Source: Mesotaenium endlicherianum
Lineage: Eukaryota; Streptophyta; Zygnematophyceae; Zygnematales; Mesotaeniaceae
Assembly: GCA_009602735.1 (NCBI GenBank)
Contig: WELA01006130.1
Location: 295,689 to 359,688 of the forward strand
Length of the DNA stretch: 64,000 bases
Reading direction: 5' to 3'
Position numbers and translations under genes: made by a program. The notes below the pieces were generated by a model. It was not told the DNA's origin. It saw nothing but the letters and a program-made list of their open reading frames with translations, and made no database searches. This document shows, piece after piece, positions 42,295-54,756 of the stretch (position 1 is its first letter; each line of letters starts with the position of its first letter).

Positions 42295-43575
42295 ATGGCC
42301 GATCCTCAAGACCAACAGCAAGCTTTCGAAGGGAGCCCTTCCTCTCCAAGACACCCTCCTCCAGCGCCGATGGGAGAGCCCACTCAAGAAAATCTGCAAC
42401 AACAAGAAGCACCACAAGAAGGAGCACAGCCTCCTCCAGCATCGATGCGAGAGCCTACTCAAGGAAATCTGCAACAACAAGAAGCACCACAAGGAGGAGC
42501 ACCGTCAAATCGCGTGGCAGCCGCTATAGCAAAGTTGACCCCACCACAAGGAGTTCTCGCAAATGAGTGGGCATCCTTCCTAATGACCGTCCACAACCAA
42601 GTGGGCTTGGCCACCTATGAAGCAACCGTGCAAGCGTCAAGAGAAGCTATGACTGCCATGGTTGCCCCTATTGCGAGCAATGCTCAAAATCCAGCCCCGG
42701 CTCAAGCGCCTCCACAAGAGCCAACGAGAGCAAGGAAACTCATCAAGCCCGGCAAACCCGACACTTTCAACCCCGGGAAAGGTGCCAACCTGAATTTATG
42801 GCTCTACCAAGTGGAGACGTACCTCGCGTTCCTTGAAGTACCCGAGGAGGACTACGTTCCCTTTGCCGTTACCTTACTTAGAGGAGCAGCAACATCATGG
42901 TGGCGTAACTATCAAGCGGCTATATATCAAGCTATGGCGCACCCCATGCTCGGCCAAGAGCCCCCACCATCATATGCAAGATGGGCAGATTTTCGTGAGG
43001 CCCTCAAGAAGCAATTCATGCCCATCAATGCGGAGAAGATTGCCCGAGGAAAGCTCCACCATCTCAAGCAAACGACGTCCGTTCAAGAGTATACATCCAG
43101 ATTTCACGCCCTCACTCTTGAGATCCCCAACATGTCTCTCGAGGAGAAGATTGACCGTTACATCTTTGGCCTCAAACCCAAGGTGGCAAAGGAAGTGGAG
43201 TTACGCGACTTGACGGACTTCTCAAAGATCATTGAAGTGGCCCAAAAGGTGGATACCTTGGATTTCAAGCACTCCGTGCCTTCATCTTCACGGGTACCGA
43301 CGACGCGGGTGTACGCAGCCCCTTCCACATCCGAATCTGGACCCACACCCATGGAAATCGGAGTTATTAAAAGGGACCCCGCGGCTGCCCGGAAGAGTGG
43401 AAGACCCTCCAATGACACTTATGATGCAAGAAACCAGCAAGGAGTGAAAGCAAGACTCTCCCCGGCTGAAAAAGAAGCTCTCATGACGGCTGGACTATGC
43501 TTCTATTGCAAGGAAAAGGGCCATCGTGCACTTTCATGCCCCAAAAAGTTGTCAAAAAACGGACAGCGCCGGTAG
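42295..43575 (+). CDS. Element C Gag
   Basis: 426 residues. The N-terminal part has a duplicated Gln/Pro-rich repeat ([13 protein letters not shown] and [13 protein letters not shown]). A retrotransposon-Gag domain follows at about residues 155-310 ([39 protein letters not shown]). One CCHC knuckle ([14 protein letters not shown]) lies at the C-terminus. The pol frame overlaps the 3' end in the -1 frame. An in-register AAAAAAC heptamer at 43554-43560 lies 12 nt before the stop codon and is a canonical -1 slippery site. Confidence 0.92.
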   Translation: MADPQDQQQAFEGSPSSPRHPPPAPMGEPTQENLQQQEAPQEGAQPPPASMREPTQGNLQQQEAPQGGAPSNRVAAAIAKLTPPQGVLANEWASFLMTVHNQVGLATYEATVQASREAMTAMVAPIASNAQNPAPAQAPPQEPTRARKLIKPGKPDTFNPGKGANLNLWLYQVETYLAFLEVPEEDYVPFAVTLLRGAATSWWRNYQAAIYQAMAHPMLGQEPPPSYARWADFREALKKQFMPINAEKIARGKLHHLKQTTSVQEYTSRFHALTLEIPNMSLEEKIDRYIFGLKPKVAKEVELRDLTDFSKIIEVAQKVDTLDFKHSVPSSSRVPTTRVYAAPSTSESGPTPMEIGVIKRDPAAARKSGRPSNDTYDARNQQGVKARLSPAEKEALMTAGLCFYCKEKGHRALSCPKKLSKNGQRR

Positions 43576-46500
43576 GCCAGGAGCCTACCACCCCAAGACC
43601 CACTTCACGAGAAGGCAACACGCCAAGTGAGGTGGAGACCCCCGTTGAAGACGACGTTCCAGCCCCAATGAGTTTGAGAGGTTACCTTGGAGGAGAGAAG
43701 GTCCACATCTTGGTGGATAGCGGAGCTCAAGGCAACTTCATTGCTGCAGATTTTGCCACCAAGCACGGTATTACTATGCGAACTCTTGACCACGACGAGG
43801 AGATTATGATGCCCGATGGATTCTCCTATACTACCCCTTCCAAGAAGACGTACCCCTTGGCACTCTCTATCAAGTCCTTCAAGGATAGAGTAGTGTTCTC
43901 CCCCATGCAATTGGGCAAGTACGACGTCATCCTAGGGACGCCTTGGTTGACCAAGCACAACCCCCAAGTTGATTGGAGGACCGGTACTATCAAGATCAAG
44001 AATGACATCACTTCAAGAATCTGTATTTTGCGCGCAATCCAGAATATCCAGACCCAAGACATCCAGAAGCCGGCACACGAGATACTATTGTCCGCCCTCC
44101 AACTCAAGAGACTTGTGAGGAAGGGACACGAGCTTCTTTTGGCCTTGATCACGCCAAAAGACATCAAGAAAGACATCGAGAGTCAAGAAGGCAGCCCCGT
44201 TCCCAAGGAGATACAAGAAGTCTTTGAGGACTACAAAGAAGTGTTCTCCCCGGAATTGCCCAAGGGCCTACCCCCCAAAAGATTCGTAGACCACAAGATA
44301 GAGTTGGAGCCCGGAAGCAAGCCCATCTCTCGGCCTACGTTCAAAATGTCATACACGGAGCTAGACGAAGTCAAGAAGCAAATCAAGGAGCTACTGGAGC
44401 ATGGCTTCATTCGACCTAGCAAGTCGCCATTTGGAGCCCCGGTGCTATTTGTCAAGAAGAAAGATGGTACCTTGAGGATGTGTGTGGACTATCGCGCCCT
44501 CAACAAGATCACCATCAAGAATCGATACCCGCTGCCGCGCATGGATGAGCTCATGGACCGGCTGGTTGGAGCCAAGTACTTCACGAAGATTGACTTACGG
44601 AGCGGCTACCACCAGATTCGCATCGCAGAACCGGACATAGAGAAGACGGCATTCAGGACAAGATATGGACATTTTGAGTTCATGGTCCTGCCATTTGGAC
44701 TCACCAACGCGCCAGCAACTTTCATGACTATGATGAACACCATATTTCAGCCCATGTTGGACAGATTTGTGGTGGTATTCATCGATGACATCCTTATCTA
44801 CAGCAAGACCCTTGAAGAGCATGCGAGACACTTGAAAGAAGTCCTTGAAGTATTGAAGCAAAACAAGCTGTTTGCGAAGGAGTCAAAATGCGAGTTTGCC
44901 AAACAAGAAGTGGAGTTCCTAGGTCTCCACGTGACTGCTGATGGCATCAAGATAGACCCCAAGAAGACCACGGTGGTGGAGGAATGGCCAACCCCCACGA
45001 CCAAGAAAGAACTCCAGTCATTCTTGGGATTTGCCAATTGGTACAGAAAATTCATCCAAGGCTTCTCGCACATAGCAGCCCCCCTGACAGATCTACTCAA
45101 GAAGGACAGGCTATATACATGGACCGAGAAAGAGGAAGAGGCATTTCAAGAGTTAAAGCGAAGATTGACCACATCCCCGGTGCTCACACTCCCAAGTCCA
45201 AACCCAGATTGGCCCTTCCACGTCATCACCGATGCATCTTCCTATGCAATAGGAGCAATCCTGCTTCAAGACCAAGGCAAGGGACTGCAGCCCATCGCCT
45301 ACGAGTCAAGGAAGCTAAATCCAGCCGAGCAAAATTATACAACCACGGAGCGAGAGGCATTGGCGATTGTACATGCCTTGAAGGTTTGGCGCTGCTACGT
45401 TGAAGGACGCAAAGTACTGGTCACCACGGACCACGAGGCGTTAAAGCACCTCCAGACGCAGCCGTATCTCTCAAGGAGACAAGCAAGATGGAGCGGATAC
45501 TTGCAACAATACAACATCACGATTCAGTACCAGCCCGGCAAGACAAACCCGGCTGACCCCCTCTCAAGACTGCAATTAAATGCAGTGATGGTATCCCTGA
45601 AGACAGATCTGGAAGCTCGATTTTCAGCCGCCTATGAAAGAGACCCTTACTACAAGAACGGAGAAGCAGCCTTGGACCCATGCAAGAAGCAAGAAGGCAA
45701 TTATTGGGTGAGGCAAGATACGGGCCAGAGATGTGTTCCTAATGACTTAGACCTCCGGCTCTTGCTTCTACGAGAAGCACACGACAACCCTCTTGGAGGA
45801 CACTTTGGAATCCTAAGGACCACGGGCGTTCTAGCTAGGACTTATTGTTGGCCAGGCATGTCTAAGCAAGTCAAGGAGTACTGCAGGAGCTGTGACACAT
45901 GCCAAAGAATCAAGCCATCATCGCAAAAGGCGGGAGGACTCCTCCAACCACTACCAATCCCCGAAAGACAATGGACGGACATCTCAATGGACCTTATCGT
46001 GGACTTGCCCGTGACACCTCGAGGCCATAATGCAATACTCACGGTGGTGGACAGACTTACCAAGATGGCTCATTTTATTCCCACGACGACTAAGGCTACA
46101 GCACCACAACTTGCAAGACTCATCTTTGACAACATCTTCCGACTCCATGGACTACCATCAAGAATTGTGTCAGATAGAGATCCAAGATTCACAAGCCATT
46201 TCTGGAAAAATCTCTTCAAGAACTTGGGTACATCGCTGGATATGTCTACTGCCTACCACCCACAATCAGATGGGCAAACCGAGCGTATGAATCGTACCCT
46301 AAAGACCTCTCTAAAGGCCTACGTGTCTACCCTCGAGCAAGACTGGGACATGTACTTGACCCCCCTCGAGTTTGCCTACAACAACACTACGCAGGCCTCT
46401 ACCCAAGAGTCCCCATTCTTCCTCAACTATGGCTTCCATCCGACCACGCCACTGAGCTTCACGGCTGGCCATGATGAAGTACCTGCAGCCACAGATTTTA

Positions 46501-47162
46501 TGGAGACATTAGAAGCAGCCCTTACAGCAGCGAAGAAAGCTCTACAACACGCGCAAGATGCTCAAGCAAGAGTGGCGAACAGATCCAGAAGAGAAATTAC
46601 GTACAGAGTGGGTGACAACGTGTTACTATCATCCAAGAACATTTCCCTGAACAACAGGCCTGCCGGCAGCAAGTTCTCTCCCAAGTATTTGGGACCCTTC
46701 AAGATTATCCAGCAAGTCAACCCCGTTGCTTTCAAGCTAGAACTTCCCCAGACTATGCACATCGACCCCGTATTCCACGCTTCCCTCTTCAAGCCATATG
46801 TGCAACCCGACAACAAGTTCCCAGGACGTGTGACAACCCCACCAGCCCCAACAATAGTGGATGATCATTTGGAGTACGAAGTGGAAGACATAGTGGCTAT
46901 GAGAAATTTCAGGAGACAGCAGCAATACTTGATCAAGTGGAAAGGATATCCAGATTCGGAGAATAGTTGGGTGGCGGCGCACTACCTTGACAAAGTTCAG
47001 AGAAAGTTGAAGCGCTTCCATGCCGCCAACCCCCATCTTGGACCAGCCCCAAGTCTCTCTACTAGAAGCCCGAAGACTTCAGGGAGGCAGCCTGCCACCA
47101 TCAAGAAGCAGCAGAAGACCCCTTGGAGGCAGCCTGCAAGAACAAGAAAGAGGAAAAATTGA
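43497..47162 (+). CDS. Element C Pol (protease, RT, RNase H, integrase, chromodomain)
   Basis: 1221 residues from the first ATG, overlapping gag. Protease [12 protein letters not shown] is at about residues 70-82. RT has VDYRALNK (about 331) and catalytic FIDDIL (about 428). RNase H has [12 protein letters not shown] (about 576). The integrase HHCC finger ([10 protein letters not shown] to CDTCQR, about 762-800) precedes a D-D-E core with SMDLIVD, SDRDPRF and DGQTERMNR (about 830-930). A chromodomain with [10 protein letters not shown] and [15 protein letters not shown] ends the domain set (about 1126-1175). It looks intact. The family differs from B in LTRs, Gag and the lack of a third ORF. 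Confidence 0.95.
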   Translation: MLLLQGKGPSCTFMPQKVVKKRTAPVGQEPTTPRPTSREGNTPSEVETPVEDDVPAPMSLRGYLGGEKVHILVDSGAQGNFIAADFATKHGITMRTLDHDEEIMMPDGFSYTTPSKKTYPLALSIKSFKDRVVFSPMQLGKYDVILGTPWLTKHNPQVDWRTGTIKIKNDITSRICILRAIQNIQTQDIQKPAHEILLSALQLKRLVRKGHELLLALITPKDIKKDIESQEGSPVPKEIQEVFEDYKEVFSPELPKGLPPKRFVDHKIELEPGSKPISRPTFKMSYTELDEVKKQIKELLEHGFIRPSKSPFGAPVLFVKKKDGTLRMCVDYRALNKITIKNRYPLPRMDELMDRLVGAKYFTKIDLRSGYHQIRIAEPDIEKTAFRTRYGHFEFMVLPFGLTNAPATFMTMMNTIFQPMLDRFVVVFIDDILIYSKTLEEHARHLKEVLEVLKQNKLFAKESKCEFAKQEVEFLGLHVTADGIKIDPKKTTVVEEWPTPTTKKELQSFLGFANWYRKFIQGFSHIAAPLTDLLKKDRLYTWTEKEEEAFQELKRRLTTSPVLTLPSPNPDWPFHVITDASSYAIGAILLQDQGKGLQPIAYESRKLNPAEQNYTTTEREALAIVHALKVWRCYVEGRKVLVTTDHEALKHLQTQPYLSRRQARWSGYLQQYNITIQYQPGKTNPADPLSRLQLNAVMVSLKTDLEARFSAAYERDPYYKNGEAALDPCKKQEGNYWVRQDTGQRCVPNDLDLRLLLLREAHDNPLGGHFGILRTTGVLARTYCWPGMSKQVKEYCRSCDTCQRIKPSSQKAGGLLQPLPIPERQWTDISMDLIVDLPVTPRGHNAILTVVDRLTKMAHFIPTTTKATAPQLARLIFDNIFRLHGLPSRIVSDRDPRFTSHFWKNLFKNLGTSLDMSTAYHPQSDGQTERMNRTLKTSLKAYVSTLEQDWDMYLTPLEFAYNNTTQASTQESPFFLNYGFHPTTPLSFTAGHDEVPAATDFMETLEAALTAAKKALQHAQDAQARVANRSRREITYRVGDNVLLSSKNISLNNRPAGSKFSPKYLGPFKIIQQVNPVAFKLELPQTMHIDPVFHASLFKPYVQPDNKFPGRVTTPPAPTIVDDHLEYEVEDIVAMRNFRRQQQYLIKWKGYPDSENSWVAAHYLDKVQRKLKRFHAANPHLGPAPSLSTRSPKTSGRQPATIKKQQKTPWRQPARTRKRKN

Positions 47163-47938
47163 CATTAGACACTCTTCTCTTCTCGCAGTTTCTGGCAAAC
47201 AACTAAAACTGCTACTGGTAATAGGTCTCTGCATAATAAATTCTGAAAATTTACCTGGCTGTAGTTCATGAGTAGCCGGTCATTTAGAGTCCAAGTTTGC
47301 TCAATTTGGAGTACTGGTGAGAGAGATATGATGCTCTAAGTAGAAGGGGGTCAGGCTGCTGGCATTGTTAGGGCAGAATATGCCTTGTGACATTGTGCCC
47401 TCCCCTGAACTTGGAATGCTCTGAAACTCAAGACTCTGGTAGAACATCTTACAGCGCCCAGTTTGAGACTTAGTTTGCAGAATTTGGAGAAGTATAGAAG
47501 GACTTATGATTTTCAGAAGTTTCTGCACAGATTTGGAGGAGTGCCTACTCTCTCAGCTCTCAACGACACTCCAGAAATGAGAATGCTCTCAAATTTGGTG
47601 ACCCGGTAGAGTTCTCCGACGCGGTCCGTCTGGCACTCGAATTTTCAGATTTGGAGCAGTTCTGTGGCCGCTATGAATTTTTGAGTTCGTGGCAGATTCT
47701 AAGCCAACTTGTACAATTTTCTTTATCATTAAGGAGTAGGCTAGCCAATAAGGTCACACCACCTACGACCTTGCCTAGTCTACCTTACATGTGTAGCACC
47801 TGACTTGGCGCCTTTGACTAGTCCTCTTCACATGTGTGGCATCTGACTGGAAACTGTTAACTAGTTTGCTCCACATGTGTAAAACCTGACTTGACGCGCC
47901 GAGACGTCGCTTTTTCTATCGGGGGGGTGATAGTTTGA
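47163..47938 (+). other. Element C 3' non-coding region
   Basis: About 780 nt between the pol stop and the 3' LTR with no open frame of note. Three copies of an ACATGTGT word at about 33-50-bp spacing lie in 47789-47880, each followed by an ACCTGACTT- or TCTGACTGG-like word. A run of seven G residues (about 47921-47927) is the likely polypurine tract. Confidence 0.6.
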
Positions 47939-48441
47939 TGTAGTGATTTGAGTTATTATATATTAGTTCGCATATATTTTAATGTTTTCAAATATATTTG
48001 GAGTAGTATTGTGTGGAGTCAAGTGTGAATAGGTACTCTAGTAACTTGGTTCATGTCCTTTGAACCTTCCAAGGCATTTTCGAAGTTAGAGGAAAGACCT
48101 AGAAGAACTCCATGTGGCAAAAGTCAGATGTGCCATTTTTAGGTCAAAAGGACATGTGTACATTATTCTAGAAAGAGGTGGCAAGTTTTGGGATGTGTTG
48201 GGTGCCAACACATCAACATACACCTTCCTAGAAATTACTTATGTAGCAAGTATATAAACAAGAGCTAGAACATAGAAAGACATTCCAGAATCACTCTTTG
48301 ACTTGCCAAAATCCAGAAATATATTAACTTTCAAGAAGCCATCTCTCTTTCAAGAAGCTACCACTTGTGTTCAAAGATCCTTGTCTTGAATAGATAAAGT
48401 ATTCTGTTATACTAAGTACTTTATCTATCTGTTTCACTACA
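47939..48441 (+). repeat. Element C 3' LTR (possible promoter for the adjacent LRR-type gene)
   Basis: 503 bp, nearly identical to the 5' LTR. Its TATATAAA box at 48251-48258 lies about 190 bp upstream of the ATG at 48442, so transcripts started in this LTR would run directly into the host reading frame. Confidence 0.93.
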
Positions 48442-51126
48442 ATGGGTTCTCATGAAAATTGCTTATGTTGTTTGGATGAGGGTATTGCTCATAGCATACT
48501 CAGGCATACGTTTCAGACACGGGAAAAGCTGAGGTCTTCCACCATGTTTGTTGACAGAGAGGAGGCTGGCAGACTCAGCGAGGTTTACAGCCTTTGGAGG
48601 CGACTTGTGTTCTCCACGTTCACTCAAGCCGCCATAGCGTTGCGCAAGCATTCCAGGGCCGACACAAGATTGGAGCAGCTTCGTAGGATGCCAAACATAT
48701 GCAGAGTCACTGTTGAGATTCAACTTTTCAGCGTTCAGATGGCGTTATTCCTAGCTTCTCTGGCTTCTGACTTCTCGCTTGTCACCACCATACACTTAGT
48801 CCTGTCAGTTTCGCATGAAGTCCTGTACTGTGCACAACACTTCGTAGCATCCAAGAATGACCTGGAGGAGTTGTGTTTGGAAATCAAAACACCGCCTCCT
48901 GCACCACACGTCCGGTTCCCACACGTTCATGCTCAGGGCATCCCTGGACGTCGCCGATGCCTCGCAACAATCTCCGGCTAGGATGTCTAGAAGATTTTAT
49001 TATCGAACGACTCTCGCTCTTGCGGAGGCTTACTTGGGACACCTTTGGAATGGATCCAGAGCCCAATCAACGGTACGAGCAGCCAGCGGTGCGCTCAGCC
49101 GTGAACCTCCTTAGATTGAAGCACTTCAGGATTTGCACAAACTGCCTGGTGCTGCCCTTACTTGACCGGCTACGTACCCGCATGTAACGTTTCTGCAAAA
49201 CGTTCTAGTTTTTGAGAATCCTTTCCTCGGTATTCAAGAAAACTTGATAATAGTGAAAGGAAACTATCTCTAAGTTGCTATTTTCACTAAGTGCTCGAGA
49301 ACGAGAGAGAGAGAGAGAGAGAGGCAGCGCATTGCTATAGAATTAGTGCTTGTGAGAGTTGCACTCACAATGACATTCGCGGGTATTTATACCTGTTCAA
49401 CGGAGGCACTTGAGTGCTTCGAGTCACCACCTAGGGCACCGGTCATGTCAACGAAAACGGTCAAATGGATGTGACTATTTTGACCAAATGCTCGAAATTG
49501 CGCCGTGTGGCGGTTTCGAGACTTTCGACGAATCGCGACGAATCGCGACGAATCATAACGAGTCGTTTCGGGCCAAAGTGCGTAGTCGCATCCTTTTGAA
49601 TAGACGTGATCGTTCGTAGTCAGTCTTTGAAGATTTTCAATAGACGTTACTTTTCGCGGTCGTGTCTTCGAACATCTTCGATAGACGTGACCGTTCGTCA
49701 TGCGCACATTCTTTCGTGATGACCGAGTAGTTGTATTAACTACTTTGCCAATTGCTTAGGTGTGATCGTCTCAAATGAGAGGTCGCGGGTTCAAATCCGC
49801 ATGGATGCAAAGTAACTTTGCATCATCGTTTCGTTTGAGTTTTACGACATTGTTCAGTCTGACGACTTGTCGTTAATCCGAAATCAGTGATTGTGCATTA
49901 TCCAAAATATTGTCAATCTGATAGTGTAGTCAATACACAATTGATTATATCATCATCTCATGATTAATCAAAGTACTTTACAAATAATTATGTCGTACTA
50001 TTGCGAAGTAGTCGAATTACTTTACGACGCTTTTTGCAATAGCACCTTGGTCGGTTCGTTGGTCGACCAAGAATTAGTCGGCACACGAGTGTGGCGATTA
50101 ATTGATCAAGATGCAATCATTTATCAAATAATATATTGATAAAAAGCGTAACGTATTTTAGGTAATTGGGTAAACGTCCCAAATACGCCTAAAATAGTTC
50201 AAATCGTCACACTGCAAGGCATTGAGATGCCTGGATGTAAAGAACGCCAATTTCAGATCGAATTATGGGTCGACCTCCAGAAGAAGCATGACCACGCTGG
50301 AGATGCTGCAGTTACACGGACTGAAGGTATGTTTTGCTCTGTCTATTGGGTGCTTTGGGCTTAGGATTTGGGATTTCCCTCACCCAGTGCGTGTTATGTG
50401 AAGACATGTCTCCTCACTCTCTGTGCTCATTGCCTCATGTCCATATTCTCACCAATGGTATTGCCACACTTGTCTCAATTTGAAAACGACTCCAACAAGG
50501 ATTTGGACATTGTCAACAGAATGTCGGCTCTTACGTCGCTCAATGTCGGGCCTCCGCTGTCGCTGCCACACATCAACGTTGTAATCCCCCCTTCTGGAGC
50601 CCCCGTGGAGGCACTTCCGGAGAGTGCAAGGGCCAGCCTCCTAGAGCTGAGGATGGAGGGAGCATTGTCCAGGGTTGTGGAGCCTATGCTTTACCTGCAC
50701 ATGTTGGACATCTTCCTCATCCCGAGTGTGGGACTAGACATATTTGCTGTCACCCCCAACCTGCAAGTGCTCAATATGACGGTGTCGTCGGGTGTGCCGT
50801 GGCCTTGCCTAAATCTACTCTCATGCCTCACCACTTTATCTTTAAATTGGTGGGGGGTTGTTCCTCCTGAGTGGGATGAGGCAATTAGACCCTTTCATCT
50901 GTGGGACGTCGGCCCTGCACCGCGAAGCCTGCGGGTCTTAGAACTGGGTACTTGCTACATGCTCCCGCAAGTTGCTGTTCTGTTGGATTTATCGCCCCTC
51001 ATTTGTGTGCACATTTGTTGCACTTGCGATCCTCAGGGCGGATGGTGTCATTGTTATGCCCGCTTTGTTGAGGCCACATGCAACAGCCTCACAGATGGTG
51101 ACCCTAGGCAACTATGGAGAGTTTAG
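48442..51126 (+). CDS. LRR-type host protein, interrupted by element C and possibly decayed
   Basis: The first segment (48442 to about 48900) opens with MGSHENC and reads through a helical, F-box-like region (LSEVYSLWRRLVFS) into leucine-rich words (TIHLVLSVSHEVLY, LEELCLEIK). Near 48.9 kb the likely frame changes twice without a good intron, then LRR words resume to about 49183 (IIERLSLLRRLTWDTFG). A ~1-kb intron-like gap holds a tRNA-like repeat. A well-bounded 108-nt exon follows (50219-50326, LEMLQLHGLK ending AAG/GTATGT), then an exon from about 50500 to 51126 with repeated LxxLxL words (LTSLNV, LQVLNMTVS, LTTLSLNWW, LRVLELGT). LRR proteins act in protein recognition, often as F-box substrate adaptors; the F-box call is weak. 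The frame is also open just upstream of element C, so the ATG may be internal rather than the native start. Confidence 0.5.
49560..49700. repeat. Degenerate tandem ATAGACGT repeats
   Basis: The word ATAGACGT followed by a TTCG-containing stretch recurs three times (about 49601, 49641 and 49680), preceded by an AATCGCGACG triplication near 49530-49550. It lies in the intron-like gap of the LRR-type gene. Confidence 0.5.
49715..49798 (+). ncRNA. Degenerate class II tRNA-like sequence (SINE head or tRNA pseudogene)
   Basis: GATGACCGAGTAG resembles the A-box region of leucine tRNAs (GATGGCCGAGTGG). A GTCTC/GAGAG arm like a class II variable stem follows, then a good T arm, GCGGGTTCAAATCCGC, containing the B box GGTTCAAATCC. 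The acceptor ends do not pair and the anticodon arm is irregular, so it is not a working tRNA. A tRNA-derived SINE or an old pseudogene inside the intron fits best. Confidence 0.5.
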
Positions 51127-51579
51127 GGCGATTCTCTTTGGGACCATCGACTGCTCACCATTAAATACCCAATATGTAGGTTGGATGGCAGATTACAGGA
51201 ACTAAGCGCAAGAATAGCTCTCCACACACTTTCAACCTACTTGGGAACGCTGGTTTAGCACTTGCGGGGCGCTGCTCTGGGACGTTGTATCGTTTCTGCG
51301 CTAAGTGAGCCACTGTATCACTCCAATTTGAAAGTATTCTCCTGCACTCATTCTCCGCACATGAATTGTCCACGCGGTGTCTATTTGTGGTGTTGTAATT
51401 TTTGGCATGTATTGAACAGCAAACACAAACCACGTGTTCTACTTCACATGATGTGCCAAGTGCTTGCTGGTCTTCTCTCACTTTTCAAGCGCGGTATCCT
51501 CATCCTACACACCAAATTCTGGCCGTTTTGATCACGCGGAGGAACTCACGCGCCGTAAAGTTTTGCGTTTATGCCTTGA
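51127..51579. other. Downstream of the LRR-type gene, nothing recognised
   Basis: The reading GEFRAILFGTIDCS near 51115-51160 could be a last LRR-gene exon ending near 51205, but no splice sites confirm it. The rest shows no feature. Confidence 0.35.
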
Positions 51580-52277
51580 TGAAATGAATCAGTATATTGG
51601 TAGATATAACATTCATTTAAACATAATAGCTAATTAATAATCAAGATTCAGTCTGCTGGACTTTATATAATAATCAGTTTAATAACTCAGCCGAGAGCAG
51701 CACGCTGAAGTCAACTTAGGTTAGCTTGCTGACACATTCTTTGACAACCAGCTGACTTCCGTACTCAATAGTAGCAAACTGCCTGGATATGCATTTAAGT
51801 GTGGTATGCTAGCTGAATGGCCAGATGACATCCTTTGGATGGATGGCAATTCGGAATGATGGGAGATGGTGGTGGATTCGATTAATTGAGATCCTACCAA
51901 TGTGGATAACTCACGGGTAGGCGGTGCCATCGCACTTGCCGTTGAACAGTAAACTCATTCCATGTATATATGCTAGACATTGCTCTCGAGTTCGACATTT
52001 GGAAACGAGGCCAACTCTCTTGTATCGCTTGCTGAGAAATATCTGATTCAAGGCGAAAAGCCATTGGTACTCATTGTCTTCTAACTTTGTTTATGTATGA
52101 ATTTACTAGTTGCATTACTGATGCGAGTCTACTTGCATTGACTTGCGAGTATTGTCTCCTGCTAGTGTGTTGTCTTTTGTTATTCAATCAATTTACAAAA
52201 AATACCATAAAGATTACTCGCTGATATGAAGATCTTCATTAATTCTTAATCGCTCATTGATAAGTCGATTCATTTCA
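51580..52277 (+). repeat. Element D 5' LTR
   Basis: A 698-bp relative of the B and E LTRs with TG...CA ends, more diverged than either. The matching 3' LTR is outside the window. Confidence 0.85.
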
Positions 52278-52311
52278 GTGGTATCGAAGCTTTTATCACA
52301 GTCTTCTCTGC

Positions 52312-53760
52312 ATGGTAAGAACAAGGTCTCAAACTAGCATCTCTCGAGACATGGAAAACCAGGATAACGAGAATGTCGAAAACCAGGCTGAAAGCCATGT
52401 AGCGGGAACCCGTACTTATTCTGAAGCAGTGGCAGATATTGCAGCTAGAGAGGCTGCAGACGAGGCAGTTGCTATTGCCGCAGTCGCAGCACAGCATGCT
52501 GAGGAGGAGAGAGCCAGATTAGAAGCTGAACAATAGCAAAGGCCGCTGAAGATACAGAAAGCAGAGAAGGACAGCCAGCAGACGAGCGCAGTGTCGACGA
52601 ACTTATGGCAGCAAGGGCCAATGTCCGGAACCCACCTCCTGATGTGCAACTCAATGTGCCTCTAGGTCAAAATCGTGACCGGCTGAATGCAGCAGGAATT
52701 GCTGCTACAGGAGCAAGAGGGACTGTTGAGGACACTACTCAGCGAGTGGATGCCACTACTATTGCTGCTGCATTTGCTGGACTTCCACCTCAGAGTGCAG
52801 ATTTGGGAGCATTATTTGTGCAAATGCAATCGCAGATGGCGAGCATGTACCAGTCCCAACAGGAGGACAAAAGAATCATAATGTCTTTGTTGCGTGATAG
52901 AGACAAATTGAGTTCTCAAACCATTGATGGTGGTGGCAGAGGGCCTAGTAAACCTAGGCCAAAGCCTCCCCAGGGCTATGATCCGGAAAGAAACAAAGTA
53001 TTACCTGATCAAGTTTCTCGCTGATGTTGAGCAGTGGCTGGAAAACTACCCACAACTGCAAGATTACAAGAAGGTCAGGCATATTGGTGCGCTACTGAAA
53101 GGCAGTGCAGCAGACTGGTGGCTGTACGGGAAAGGAGAGCGTAAGGCTTAGCAACTCGGTGACCCTACTTGGGTAGAGTTTGTCGAGAAAGTGCATGAGA
53201 AGGTTGTTGTCATCAATGAGCAGGAGAAAGCTATCTATGCAATGATCTCCTTGACACTGAAGCAGACCACTTCAGTTGCTGAGTTTGCTGAAAAGTTATA
53301 GGAGAACATGATGAAGCAGCCAGACTTGCCTGAGCGGTATAGGATAACATACTTAAGGTATGGCTTGAAATCCAAAGTCTCAGATCATTCTGCTGAAAAG
53401 AAATATGAGAAATTGGCTGACTTGATTCAGAATGCTGATGCCTGGGATCAGCGGCAATTAAATCACAAGCGCCAGAGTAATGCTTTGGTGTCTAAGAATG
53501 CAATTGAAGGAGACCAGGCTGATGACAATCAGGGTGATGAGTATGAGTATGAGAATAATGCTAAATAGTCTAGAGGAAGAGGTGGTTACTCTCAAAGTGG
53601 CTAACAAAGAGGTGGTGGTAGGATTAAGCCGAGATCGGCCTCAGCAAAATCTATTTGCTTCCATTGCCAGCAGCTAGGTCACTACAGAGATCAGTGTCCA
53701 GTCAAGCACCTTCCAAAGGTCGAGAGAAAGGACCAGCCATTAAAAACAGCAACAGTCAGT
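52312..53760 (+). other. Element D: Gag region
   Basis: Recognisably the same protein as element B Gag ([17 protein letters not shown] start, VEQWLENYP, a CCHC-type knuckle near the end). Part of a broken element. Confidence 0.8.
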
Positions 53761-53830
53761 AATCCAGTCTACTGACTGTGAGGATGCTAGAGATAGTGAG
53801 TCGTCACTAGCTGCTCTCACAGCAGGTATT

Positions 53831-54001
53831 ATGGGTCCTGCTCAACTGGATACACTATGCATGCCTAAAAAACAGATGAAGAAGACCATCAGCAATATAG
53901 ATTACCAGAGAGTGCACACTCTGGATGATCTTGTTCCACCTGATGTCCAACATTTTTTTGCTAAGTCAGGAGAACAATGCGAAAGTCACAATAAGTCAGT
54001 C
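53831..54001 (+). other. Element D: start of Pol before the insertion of E
   Basis: Matches the first ~55 residues of element B Pol ([21 protein letters not shown]). The right-hand part of pol resumes after element E. Confidence 0.8.
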
Positions 54002-54722
54002 TGTAATGAATCAGTATATTGGTTGACATAATATTCATTTAAATAATATAGTTAAATAAGTTCAACCTGCTGAACTCTAGTTAATGAGCAGTCTGCTGGA
54101 CTTTATATTTAATATCAGTTTAATAACTCGGCCGGAAGTAGCAGGGTGGTGTCACCTTAAGTCAGCTTGCTAACACATTCTTTGACAGCCAGCTGACTTC
54201 CGTACTCGGTAGCAGCGAAATGCCTCGGTATGCATCTAAGTGTGGTATGCTAGATGAATGGCCAGATGACATCCCTATCATAGATGGCGATTCGGGATGA
54301 TGGGAGATGGCGGTGGATTTGGTTAACCGAGGTCCTACCAACGTGGTTAACTCCCGGGTAGGCGGTGCCATCGCATTGACCGTTGAACAGTAAACTCATT
54401 CCATGTACATATGCTAGGCATTGCTCTTGAGTTCGGCATTCGGAAACGAGGCCAACGCTCTTGTACAGCTTACTGAGAGCGATCTGAATCCAAGGCGAGA
54501 AGCCATTGATACGCACTGTCTTCTAACCTTGCTTATGTATGAGTTTACTGATTTGCATTATTGATGCTAGTTTACTCGCATTTGAAATACGAGTATTATT
54601 CACTGCTAGTGTGTTGCCCTTTGCCGTTTAACCAGTTAACGAAAATTACCATAAAGATTACTTGCGAATATAAGAATCTTTATTAATTGTTAATCGCTTA
54701 TTTGGTAAGACGATTCATTTCA
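54002..54722 (+). repeat. Element E 5' LTR
   Basis: 721 bp, TGTAATG...TTTCA, followed by TGGTATCGGAGC, the Met-type primer-binding site, at 54724-54735. Confidence 0.9.
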
Positions 54723-54756
54723 GTGGTATCGGAGCAGTTATCACAATCTTCTTTGT

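Larger units (their letters stand above)
41755..48441 (+). mobile_element. Element C: whole-looking Ty3/gypsy chromovirus at a host ATG
   Basis: Two 503-bp LTRs (41755-42257 and 47939-48441) with perfect TGTAGTG/CACTACA inverted ends differ at only about four positions by eye, so this is the youngest element here. A perfect 5-bp target duplication ATGGG flanks it (41750-41754, 48442-48446). A Met-type primer-binding site at 42259-42270, gag, pol with chromodomain, a ~0.8-kb non-coding 3' region and a G-rich polypurine tract near 47921 complete it. It looks whole. The duplicated ATG opens the reading frame of the downstream LRR-type gene. Confidence 0.95.
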
